Source of the DNA: Valencia hispanica
Taxonomy: Eukaryota > Chordata > Actinopteri > Cyprinodontiformes > Valenciidae
Length of the DNA stretch: 64,000 bases
Direction of reading: 5' to 3'
NCBI GenBank assembly: GCA_963556495.2
Contig: OY747707.1
Span: 4,238,001 to 4,302,000, forward strand
Below, one piece after another: positions 10,191-19,665 of the stretch. The translations under genes were made by a program, and so were the position numbers. Below the pieces are notes generated by a model. That model had not been told where the DNA came from. It saw only the letters and a program-made list of their open reading frames with translations, and did not search any database. Each line of letters starts with the position of its first letter. The stretch's first letter is position 1.

Positions 10191-10813
10191 AGGAGTCATA
10201 ACCTAGTATTACCTTGGATACCCAGGTCCTTCTAAAAAAGAAAAGTTGAAAAAAAGGGAAAAAAATTAAAACAGAGCTCCTCTGCTGCTGTTTGTTACAC
10301 ACAGCAGAGCTATAAAAACACAGCCTTACCGTTTCAATTGCAGGCAAGTTTCTGATTGTTGGAATGGCCCCTTTTCCAAACGGAGCTTCGATGCCAACTT
10401 CGCCTGATATTGTCCCAAATTCGTAAAGGATTTCCGGCGTAAAATGTTTAGCACAGACACCTAAACCAGTTTGAAGGGTTGTAGGAACCACGTCATTAAA
10501 AATGAATTTAATCCACTGGTCCCTGGTAGCTTGGTCCGTTCTTGGGAAAGAAAAAATATTTCAATGTTGATTCTGGCAGTCAACAACAGAGCAACTCAGG
10601 TCTGCGATGTCCATATATGGTATATCCTGCGCCGACTTGACGTCAAGTCGGCCAGAAATTAATATCACGTATTTGTGGGCTGGTTGACGAACCCAGGGGT
10701 AAACAAACGCTTCACTTTTAAATATCGGCTTCCAGGCCAGTGTATAATCGTTAGGCAATCATAACATACATTTTTTCTCTATGGAAAAGTGAAAATTACA
10801 GGTCATGACTCCT
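10191..10813 (-). mobile_element. TTAA-flanked Kolobok-like non-autonomous transposon with THAP domain
   Basis: Terminal inverted repeats match closely: left AGGAGTCATAACCTAGTATT, right (reverse complement) AGGAGTCATGACCTGTAATT. Both ends abut TTAA (10187-10190 and 10814-10817), the duplication expected of Kolobok and piggyBac elements. The minus strand encodes a THAP zinc finger, which Kolobok transposons are known to carry and piggyBac elements are not, so Kolobok is favoured. The 623-bp length leaves no room for a transposase catalytic domain, so it is non-autonomous. The flanking host DNA is A+T-rich. Confidence 0.75.
10330..10614 (-). pseudogene. THAP zinc-finger domain, one in-frame stop
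   Basis: THAP is a C2CH DNA-binding domain. Reading from the ATG at 10614 the order is: CSVVDC (first Cys pair, C-x4-C), a TGA at 10563-10561, IFSFPRTDQ, the conserved DQWIKF tryptophan, VCAKHFTPE (the C-x2-H pair), and the closing GAIPTI that matches the family's AVPTIF tail. Apart from the single TGA the frame is continuous for about 95 codons. It ends at a good 5' splice sequence, G|GTAAGG (10330/10329). That suggests this was exon 1 of a THAP-transposase gene whose remaining exons are missing. Confidence 0.75.
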
Positions 10814-10841
10814 TTAAAAATTTGACAGTAAAAATAAATTA

Positions 10842-10918
10842 AGACCGGATCTGTTTGACCATGTCCGTCAAAGCGATCAACAACAAAAAATTGTAGCGCG
10901 ACCTCTGGTAAGAGCGTA
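10842..10918 (+). repeat. Short dispersed repeat, pair with 57930-58000
   Basis: Shares the phrases TTTGACC-TGTC-GTCAAA, AACAACAAA and GCGCGACCTCTG with 57930-58000. It lies just outside the TTAA of the Kolobok-like element. Family not recognised. Confidence 0.45.
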
Positions 10919-11039
10919 GATCCTATACACTATATATTGACGCTAGGAAAAAAGGAGAGTCAGATAATGGAGGAACAGTCCGGTTTTCATCCTCATGCTG
11001 AACAATCAACGACTTGGTCATTGAGCGGATCATAGGAGT

Positions 11040-11620
11040 TCTCTCAAACAGTGTGACTGGATTTTGTTGACTTGGATGGAGGTTCCTGATGGTGTGAGGG
11101 ATAGTTGGAGAACAGGAGGTTTGAAAAACCATTCTGTTTCTGTAAAACAGGATTGCAGGACTGACAGGAGTCTCCGGGGTCCCTGGAATTGGTTGCTGCT
11201 TTTTGCAGATGATGTGGTCCTGTGGGCCTCGTCAAGTGGGCAACTTCCAGCAAGCACTAAAGGGATGAGGATAACACCTCTGGGTGAGAGGTCATAGTCC
11301 TTGGCTGGAAAATGGTGGACTGCAAGTTCTACTGGGGAATGAATTACGACATTGTAGCTTAGGTAGCTGGTGTCATGTTCACGAGCGAAGGTGGAACGTA
11401 GCAGGAGAAAGAGTGGTGGATCCGGGACAGTCAGGGATCTATCTTCTCACCAATAGTCATTAGCTCTGAAGCATGACCCTCGCCCTTAGGGACGGGGTGT
11501 GGAGGTTGAGTGTTCAGGACGAGGTCAGGGTAGAGTCTCTCCTTCACACTGAAAGGAACCAGCCAAGGTGGTTCAGGAGGAGGAAGGTCTGCAGATCTCT
11601 GCAGAGGAGACGAGAAAAAG
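11040..11620 (+). pseudogene. Non-LTR retrotransposon fragment (RT catalytic box to C-terminus)
   Basis: A frame at 11160-11250 contains LLFADDVVLWASSS, the YADD-type catalytic box of a LINE reverse transcriptase. Degraded downstream sequence (11260-11620) keeps family-like phrases such as GMRITPLGE, and LNCAL-like and RRGLQISAE-like traces in shifting frames. It is a different family from the LINE at 1-2838 and resembles the fragments at 39470-40000, 41800-41945 and 43621-43793. The clade (RTE-like or L1-like) is unresolved. Heavily mutated and 5'-truncated. Confidence 0.6.
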
Positions 11621-12719
11621 ATTTGACGGCTAATTTCACTGTGTAACCGCTTGAGGAACTTCCTGAAGTCCAGTAGTTTAGTGCAATGGTTTTGATGATC
11701 TTAAAAACAGCAACATTTCTGTAAATTTCAACCTTAAGGACTCAAGACGGTTTGGTCATTGTGGCAGTTGCACCAGACCAGGGCCATGCAGAGACCTTTA
11801 GAGGACCAGGTGCTCAAAGTTACAACAGGGCACACAGAGCAAGACTTCAAAACATCTTACAACATAAATTACAGTGCATCATCCTGAATGACAACAGCCA
11901 ATATTCATCAAGAATCTAATAGGGAATCACAACATAATATATCAGCATCATCTTCCGATGGGGACCATGCCAAGCAAAAGTAGCCTGTTTTTTGGGCTGC
12001 GTTGATCTGAGACTGTAGACATTGAAAAGATCACAGGAGAGCTGGTAGTGTTACAAAGTACATAAAGTTATGAAGTACATTATGGAATAATTTATCTTGA
12101 AGCAGCGTCTTACTAAATAAACCCTGATGTCTGACTGGTTAACCTCAACAGCAGCTCAGCTGCAGAAGCTTTAAAAGTCAACACAGCTCAGAGGGGCTAG
12201 CTCTACTTTTCTATGGTAGTGTTAGCAGCTCTGAGAGATTTATGTGTACAGATGAAATACATTAATGATATCTTCACCACAAAGTTGCTGTCCCGTTTCT
12301 TTTTATGAATGTGATGGAGACTCCCTGACCCTGAGTGGAGGGACCGACCGATCTGTTATATTTTTTCTCCTAGCCTGTAGCGGAACAAGCGGTTTGTAGC
12401 TACAGCGTTGGAGCAGCCTAATCAACTGACAGTCAGAGGTTTTCTCTGCGGCCAAACCACTTCTGTGTTTGGGGAAGGGGGCGAGGAGGGGATCTGAAAC
12501 CACTACTGCAAGGACGATGGGGAAAATAAATACGCTTCTATGTAACTTCAAAATCAGGACTATATTTTCCTCACAAACAGGTCTATTGTGAAAAAATATA
12601 TATTCTTGGCCCTCTACCATTGGCTCAAGCCAAATGTCAATGGTGGCTGTGCCTGTTAGTAAAAGAACGGGTAATGTCATGTGGCGCAGTTGCATGGTGC
12701 ACACAGAGCATGTATATAG
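11621..12719. other. Unassigned
   Basis: No element or exon recognised. The 191-codon minus-strand frame at 12303-12878 has no domain motif, runs into the hAT-like remnant, and is treated as chance. Confidence 0.5.
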
Positions 12720-13122
12720 TAGGGTTGTGTATTGGCAAGAATCTGGTGATACGATACGTATCACAATACAGGGGGGACGATTCCATATATTGTGATATAT
12801 TGTGATACTATGAGTAAGACTATATTTTGTGATGTTTAAAACTGAATTCAGCTGTTGAAAAACTGCAAACCACTCCAACCTTTTTCATACTTTAACACAT
12901 TCAGTTTTATTACTAGATCTAGTTGATCCACTGGAACGAACGTGAAAAACAGCCACAAACTACCAGTCATACTTTTATTAATAATAATAATAATAATTTT
13001 ACTACAAAAATGAATGTCATCATTAATGGTTCCATTCAAATACAAAATAAAATAAAAAAATTGATACATTGCTTTTGAATATCGATAAAATATCGCGATA
13101 TATCGCCGTATAGATATTTTCA
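12720..13122 (+). mobile_element. hAT-type non-autonomous remnant
   Basis: The left end TAGGGTTGTGTATTGGCAAG, followed by GGTGATACGATACGTATC, and the right end ATATCGCGATATATCGCC are both typical termini of a widespread teleost hAT family. The final terminal bases on the right are eroded, and no 8-bp duplication is visible. An internal ATT/AAT run sits at about 12977-12998. Non-coding. Confidence 0.55.
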
Positions 13123-13151
13123 TTATGTGACTGATGGCAGCCAGATTATTT
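13123..13151. other. Short spacer between hAT remnant and L2 end
   Basis: Nothing recognised. Confidence 0.4.
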
Positions 13152-13625
13152 TAAGGCAAGACAAGTTAATTTTATTTGTATAGCAACACTTTCAACAACA
13201 AGGTAATTCAAGGTGCTTTACATGATTAAGGGGTTAAATAAAAAATACCAGTAAAACACAGACAAAGCATATAAAGTAAAAACAGCAATAAAACATGAAG
13301 CACACACAAAGCATGACTCTAAGGCAGCTCTAAACAGATGAGTTTTTAGCCGTGACTTAAAATGACTCAGTGTTTCAGCAGCTTTGCAGTTTTCTGGAAG
13401 TTTGTTCCAGATTAGAGGAGCATAGAAACTGAAAGCTGCTTCTCCATGTTTGGTTCTGATTCTAGTGATGCTGAGTCGACTGGAATTAGAGGACCTGAGT
13501 GGTCTGGTGGGGGTTGCTATAGTAACAGTAGATCTTCAACATACTTTGGTGCTAAGCCATTCAATGATTTATAAACTTGTAAAAGTATTTTGAAGACAAT
13601 TGTCTGGGCTACAGGGAGCCATTTT
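13152..13625 (-). mobile_element. L2-type LINE 3' end (family B)
   Basis: Reverse orientation. The plus strand begins AAGGCAAGACAAGTTAATTT, the complement of the family's GCCTTGCCTTG tail, followed by the 3' UTR and then the end of ORF2, which reads on the minus strand as FYAPLIWNKLPENCKAAETL-type sequence (about 13420-13380). It is 5'-truncated. The same family occurs at 33653-33806, 38430-39161 and 46479-47171. Confidence 0.75.
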
Positions 13626-15129
13626 ACTTATCTAAATTGTTATTGATAGTTCATTGTTACTGTTGAGGGGCACAGCCAGGCCTCCACAAGCATGCACAAA
13701 AAAAGGACACTTGGGGCATCATGGAGGAAAGGGGCAGGTGCCCAAAACCCCCTCTGCACCAGACAGCTGAGGTCTTTCCATGGGAACCGTCATCAGTCTT
13801 CACTCAGACATCCGGGCACGCTCTATTCATCATTTTAGCTGCGACTAACACCTAAAAAAAGATAATTTTATTGTCAGCATACGAGGTGAGTAAGGGGATA
13901 AAAATGAATGGGAAACAGTAGGGAGCCATCACTCATCAGACACCTATGCAAAGAAAACCAGAAGAAATGAAGACGAACGGCAAACCAGCAGCTGAATTTG
14001 GTTGAATCTACAGAGAAGAGGAGAACTCTGACGGAGCACCTGTTTGCCGTGGTACAAATCACTGCTGAACCCCGGCGGGCCCACTGGGGAAATCACTTTT
14101 CTGCACCTCATTGTCGGGCCTTGGAATCCCACTCCGCTTTTCCAGATGGCTCCGACAGCAGCAGGCTCGTTTCGCTATTACGCCGACCCACCCGGTTATC
14201 CCATCTGTCTATTCCAGGCCAGCCGACCCAGTCGTTACTATCTGCAACTGTTCATGACCGGGAACCTAATCTGGAGAGCAGTTTATAAGGTCACTGGGCT
14301 AGATTCACAGCGACGGGCAAACGGACCAATTAGCTGTAGGTGCATGTTGAGTGCAGGGTATCGGTGTCAGTGTGAGACAGCATAAATCAGGGAACTCCGT
14401 TTATTTTTGTTGCATCTTTTGGAAAATGTATTTGAACTTTGGTGCATTTAAGGTGGACCTGATTTAGATGGTCTGTTGGGCCTTTTGCTGGGAAACAGAC
14501 TAATAGAGCTGGGTCTATTTAGAAAAAAAACCATCGAAAAATAGAAAAGTCACATTGATTTATGTCAATAATTATCTAAAACTATCTAAAAGGTAGAAAA
14601 TGTATTCTAAGTGCACCCTCTGTCGTTTTATGCTATTGTTAAATGAACACATTTTAATAAAGAACACAGAAAAACTGAAATCTATTCAACCCTTTATTAA
14701 AATACCTTTTTTTAAACAAAACTTAAAGTTTGTAAGAAACAAAAAAGAAATCAAGTTAAGAGACATGAGTGACATCAGTAAATACTGACAAACATAAAGG
14801 AAAGTTAATGCTACTAACCATTATGTAGTTGATTAAAACATTTTTAATTATGTTAATAATTTAAATTGTGGGCTTATCTTGATGCTTTATTTCTTTGAAA
14901 AGTTTTATAACACTTTATTATATTAAAGGCTCAGACATTTGGTTTACTTTGTGTGCTAATGAAACTGATTCTGATCCAGTACATCTAGTATGGCTGAGTG
15001 TATACCGAGCCCAAAACACCCAGAGCTGAGTCCAGTAACTGAGAGCTGCAGTCAGCAGGTCTTCCTCCCATGTTGGTATTTTCATAAGCGTTTTTGCTTT
15101 TTAGAACGTGGAGGAGAACCAGAGGGACT
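13626..15129. other. Unassigned
   Basis: No element recognised. The overlapping plus-strand frames at 13998-14385 (up to 113 codons) sit in a higher-GC patch but show no domain. 14400-14960 is A+T-rich. Confidence 0.5.
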
Positions 15130-15241
15130 TTTCTTTTTTAACATGGATCTTGTCTGGCAGTGTGGCGCTCAGAAATAGTGTCAGAGTAGAAGCCCAACAG
15201 ATTTACTTTCACAAGTGGAGCATTGCGGCTTTTTGCTATCC

Positions 15242-15245
<4 letters not shown>

Positions 15246-15329
<84 letters not shown>

Positions 15330-15393
15330 CATACATACATACATGTGTATATATATATATATATACATACATACATACATACATGTGTATATA

Positions 15394-15433
<40 letters not shown>

Positions 15434-15455
15434 CACATACATACATATATATATA
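15246..15455. repeat. TA / TACA compound microsatellite
   Basis: Mostly (TA)n with interspersed TACA tetramers and two TACATGTGTATA phrases, about 210 bases. It opens long artefactual frames in both strands (alternating Tyr-Ile), which are not genes. Confidence 0.95.
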
Positions 15456-15811
15456 AATAAAGAAAGAAGATGAATATAAAGAAAGAAGGTGAAGAGAGGT
15501 AGGAAAAAAATGAAGAGGGAGAGGGTGAGTTAAAGATACAGGAGAGGAAGAGCAACAAAGAAAACACAAGAAAACATCTCAGTCCGCCTCCACACCAGCA
15601 GGACAGCAGAGAGAGGGGAAAAAAGAAAAACAACGACGACAAAACAAATCAAACAATGCAAAGCGAGAACTACACAACCACAACCCACAAATACATATAT
15701 GAATACAATAACAGTGTCACTGAAAAGCTCATGTTACCAATTATTACAAGACTTAGTGATGGTAACCTAAGCCCAAGATTGAATCCGTAAACACCTGAAT
15801 CCCCACACCTA

Positions 15812-15832
15812 TGTGTGTGTGTGTGTGTGTAT
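15812..15832. repeat. TG dinucleotide run
   Basis: Short (TG)n at about 15812-15832 inside the retroposon copy. The other copy (34960-34973) has ACAC at the equivalent place. Confidence 0.8.
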
Positions 15833-16060
15833 GAGCATGCTGGTGCATATTAGGTTTCTCTATACGAGTGTTCAATAGCTGGTGTGAGGAGTCATCGATC
15901 CGCCTCCCAGGAATCAATGCAGACACGAAGGAGATCGGAGACATAGACATCCAAAGGACCCCCAGAGCACAGGAGCCCCAGGCGGACCAACGCAGGGCTG
16001 AGCCACCCCCAAGAGAGGAACCGAGGAGAGCCCCGGGGGGGAAATCCAGGAGCCACTGCC

Positions 16061-17165
16061 ACAATGTTCTTAAGTTTGATCCATCCCAACATTATTCATA
16101 TTATTAATTCCGGAAGATGTTTTGGCTTGTCCGTGTGGTTTAGCTGTGAATTTCCAGGGTTTCTATGCAGTTTGGAAGATTCTGGAAAAGTGCAACATGT
16201 TATTATTTTTCCAGGTCTACATCCAGGTTTGAGTTTGGGAAAAAAGGAACTATCTCTAACCAGAAGCCACCATCATGTTCTGCGTTTTGAAGATAAACAT
16301 TTTGAAGCATTTTCAAGTCACATGCTTTCGAGATTCAACCCCAGAGATCTCGGAATCTGCAGTTGCTCAGAAATAGCTCCTAAAGACAATTATTCTCCTC
16401 AGTTCTTCGCTGAGGTCTTTCCCGTTGTTCTGAGTTTTGGTTGATCCAGTGGGTGCTGTCAGATAAATCTGTTTGATGCTCCAAAGAGAAACAGGAACGC
16501 ACGATGAATGACATGACCCTTCACAACCTGCTAAGATATTGGTTTCGAACCGGAGATGCAGTAAGTTCTGCATGTTGGTGTAAAATGAACGGCTGGTTGT
16601 GTTGGATAAGCCATGCTGTAGAGTGTCGTGGATTACGTGTGTGTATATATTAAAGGAAGAATTGGGTTAATGAGTAAAGTTCACACAGAGTCCAGCGCCT
16701 GCTTCCACCTCCAGCCTGAAACACAAAGGTAGAAGGATTTCACGTCCTCTCCCAGGGAATAAAGATGAGGCGATGAGTTCAAAAGTTCAGCCTCTGCTGA
16801 GAATCCCTCTGAATGCCACTACCATTCGGCTCACCCTCCATGTTTGGGAGATGCCAAGGGTAACCTCATTTGCTGTTCTGCATCAAGCTCCGGGTGGCGG
16901 GAGTCCCCCGGAGTGGAATACATAGAAACAGGACCGATGGAGGGAGCTTCCTGATCCTGCTTGATGAATTTGTTAAACAGATCCAAGATGTCTCCATGTG
17001 GACAAGCTGTGGCATGGCCCCCTTTTCAGATCGGCTAATGTTTTCTTTTCAGCATCACAGGAGACGGCATGAAATCAACTCCTCCACCTCTGACCTCTGA
17101 AAGCTACGGCTTATATAACCACGACATCAGTCCCTGTGTGCTTCACCCCACGGGTGGATGGATGG
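16061..17165. other. Unassigned
   Basis: No element, exon or RNA recognised. The open frame at 16064-16444 (126 codons) has no motif. Confidence 0.5.
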
Positions 17166-18472
17166 ATTTAAAGAGACTTGACATTTACATCCCATATTAA
17201 ACAGGTTTCTAGGATTTCTTTCTTTCACCTCAGGAATATTGCTAAAATTAGAAACATCCTGTCCAGGAGTGATGCTGAGAAACTAGTCCATGTATTTGTT
17301 ACCTCAAGGCTGGACTACTGTAATTCTTTACTATCAGGAAGTCCACAAAATGCCATTAAAAGCCTTCGGTTGATCCAAAATGCTGCAGCAAGAGTTCTGA
17401 TGAATATTAAAAAGAGAGATCACATTTCTCCTGTTTTAGCTTCCCTTCATTGGCTCCCTGTTAAATCCAGAATAGAATCTAAGATCCTCCTTCTTACATA
17501 TAAAGCCCTTAATAATCAGCTCCATCATACATCAGAGATCTGATTGTTCCATATGTTCCTAACAGAGCCCTTCGCTCTCTGACTGCAGGTTTACTTGTAG
17601 TTCCTAGGATTTCTAAAAGTAGAATGGGAGACAGATCTTTTAGTTATCAGGCTCCTCTCCTGTGGAACCAGCTCCCAGCTTTAGTCCGTGAGGCAGACAC
17701 TCTGTTTACTTTTAAGGCCAGGCTTAAAACTTTCCTTTTTGATAAAGCTTATTGTTAGAGTGGCTTAGGTCATCCTGAGCTATCTCTGTAGTTATGCTGC
17801 TATAGGCTTAGACTGCTGGAGGACAGACTTACCCATTTTCTTCACTCTGCTACTTCCTTTTCTCCTACTACTCTCCAGTTGTATTACAGTTCATTCTGCT
17901 ATTTCGACTGTTAACTTTGTTTTCTCTCAGTGTTTTTCTCTCCATAGAAGATATACCTGGTCTGGTATCCTGCTTGGCTGCAATGCCCTGTTGGACGGGG
18001 GGCATCGACTGGGAGGATGCTCCCAGTAACTGAACATCCACTGTGTCCTGTTATCAACTTTTTACTCTCTGTAACATAGAAAGTTCTCTTATATCAGATC
18101 TTCTGTTCCTTCTGTGTTTCTGCTCTGTCTTCTCAAACCCCCAGACGGTCGTGGCAGATGGCCGCTCCCACTGAGCCTGGTTCTGTTGGAGGTTTCTTCC
18201 TGTTAAAGGGGAGTTTTTCCTCTCCACCGTCGCTACATGCTTGCTCAGTATGAGGGATTGCTGAAGGATTGCTGTGGTTGGAAAGTCTGCATCAACGGGG
18301 CCCAACCTCACGGCAATGACTGACGCAATCTGCTGGGATTCCTTAAATAGGAAACTTTTTAACTGATTGGAATGTTTGTATAAATGTATTAAAATGACTT
18401 CTTGTTAAGTGCCTTGAGATGACATCTGTTGTGAATTGGCGCTATATAAATAAACTGAATTGAATTAAATTG
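17166..18472 (+). mobile_element. L2-type LINE 3' part (family A): ORF2 C-terminus and long 3' UTR
   Basis: A 5'-truncated L2 copy. The ORF remnant 17178-17543 is readable and contains the family block FTSHIKQVSR, SRLDYCNSLLSG, LIQNAAARVL and HWLPVKSRIESKILLLTYKA. The UTR runs from about 17750 with phrases TTGGACGGGGGGCATCGACT (17992) and CGGTCGTGGCAGATGGCCGC (18146). It closes with GGCGCTATATAAATAAACTG and a (GAATT)n-like tail at 18465. Other family A pieces: 22361-22865, 28713-30262 (split) and 33535-33652. The usual final ORF residues are lost to stops after 17543. Confidence 0.85.
17178..17543 (+). pseudogene. L2 ORF2 C-terminal fragment
   Basis: A 121-codon open piece of the region downstream of the L2 reverse transcriptase. 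Residues about 3-12 read FTSHIKQVSR, 43-51 SRLDYCNSL, 66-73 IQNAAARV, 90-96 HWLPVKS. The family continues past the stop at 17541-17543; here later codons are broken by several stops. There is no catalytic core, so it has no activity. Confidence 0.8.
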
Positions 18473-18473
18473 A

Positions 18474-19293
18474 AATGGATGGATGGATGGATGGATGGAT
18501 GGGTGGATGGATGGATGGGCAGATGGATGGATGGATGGACGGATGGATGGATGGGTAGATGGATGGATGGATGGATGGGTGGATGGACGGACGGGGGGAT
18601 GGATGGACGGGTGGATGGATGGACGGACGGGGGGATGGATGGACGGACAGGTGGATGGATGGACGAATGAACGGGTGGATGGATGGACGGACGGATGGAT
18701 GGACGGGTTGATGGATGGACGGACGGGTGGATGGATGGATGGGTGGATGGATGAATGGATGAACGGGTGGATGGATGGACGGACAGGTGGATGGATGGAT
18801 GGACGAACGAAGGGGTGGATGGATGGATGGATGGACGGACGGATGGATGGATGGACGGGTGGATGGATGGATGAAGGGACGGGTGGATGGATGAATGGAC
18901 GGGTGGATGGATGGATGGACGGACGGGTGGATGGATGGGTGGATGGATGAATGGATGGACGGGTGGATGGATGAATGGATGGATGGGTGGATGGATGGAC
19001 GGACGGGTGGATGGATGGGTGGATGGATGAATGGATGGATGGGTGGATGGGTGAATGGATGGACGGGTGGATGGATGGACGGGTCGATGGATGGATGGAC
19101 GAACGGGTGGATGGATGGACGGACGGATGGATGGGAGGATGGACGGATGGATGGGTGGATGGACGGACGGGTGGATGGATGGATGGACGAACGGGTGGAT
19201 GGATGGACGGACGGATGGATGGGTGGATGGACGGATGGATGGGTGGATGGACAGACAGGTGGATGGATGGACAGACGGGTGGATGGATGGATG
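18474..19293. repeat. GGAT-type tandem array, about 820 bp
   Basis: Tandem ATGG/GGAT tetramers with frequent ACGG, GGTGG and ATGA variants. It begins directly at the L2 tail (AAATGGATGGATGG) and ends at the next element. Because the unit is a tetramer without stops, all three plus frames stay open as Met-Asp-Gly-Trp-like repeats (up to 155 codons); these are artefacts, not genes. Variants are arranged in higher-order blocks, so local duplication is likely. Confidence 0.95.
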
Positions 19294-19665
19294 TTTATAT
19301 AGAGGTTAGCAAGACCGAGCTTTTAATTTGATAATCCGCTTACGTATATTGGATAGTGAATTTGCATATTAGCTAAATATTTAGCTCTGAGTTAAATATT
19401 TAGTTTGAAGCTACATATTTTGCACGCACGTTTAGCTTGCAAGCTAAATATTTAGCTTCGGACTGAATATTTTTTAACCAAGCTAAATATTTAGTTTGAT
19501 AATTAAACATTTAGCTATAAACTGTGACATTTATACATGAATGAATAACATGGTGAAAATATGACTTTGAAAAATGAACTCCCATTTTCCCTCTTTTATC
19601 AAAGCCTAAAAAACTCAGGTTATTGCTGTTAATTTTGACTGTGTAACTTTACAGACGGCGCTTGA
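19283..19665 (-). repeat. AT-palindrome dispersed repeat, copy 4
   Basis: Starts with TTTATATAGAGGTTAGCAAG and the end block, continues through eight or so TAAATATTTA-like units, and ends with ACTTTGAAAAATGAACTCCC, CCTAAAAAACTCAGG and GTGTAACTTTACAGACGGCG. It has both end blocks and so bounds the family at roughly 380-500 bp. It abuts the GGAT array. Confidence 0.75.

Larger units (their letters stand above)
15130..16060 (-). mobile_element. Poly(A) retroposon of unknown family, copy 1, containing a TA microsatellite
   Basis: The reverse complement of 34772-35542 over several blocks: AGAAGCCCAACAGATTTACT near 15188-15210, AGCAGGACAGCAGAGAGAGG near 15596-15617, AACCTAAGCCCAAGATTGAA near 15764, and GAATCAATGCAGACACGAAG near 15911. 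A T-rich stretch at 15131-15137 corresponds to the poly(A) tail. A 230-base TA/TACA expansion has replaced the middle. No TSD found, and no protein is recognised. Confidence 0.6.

Noticed and set aside
15108..15642. Several 65-153 codon frames rich in Tyr and Ile on both strands
   Set aside because: They are translations of the TA/TACA microsatellite.
18465..19293. CRISPR-like array
   Set aside because: No unique spacers between constant repeats; a simple tetramer repeat in a vertebrate genome.
18470..19331. Overlapping 66-155 codon frames of Met-Asp-Gly-Trp repeats
   Set aside because: Stop-free tetramer array; all three frames open, no start context or flanking coding signal.
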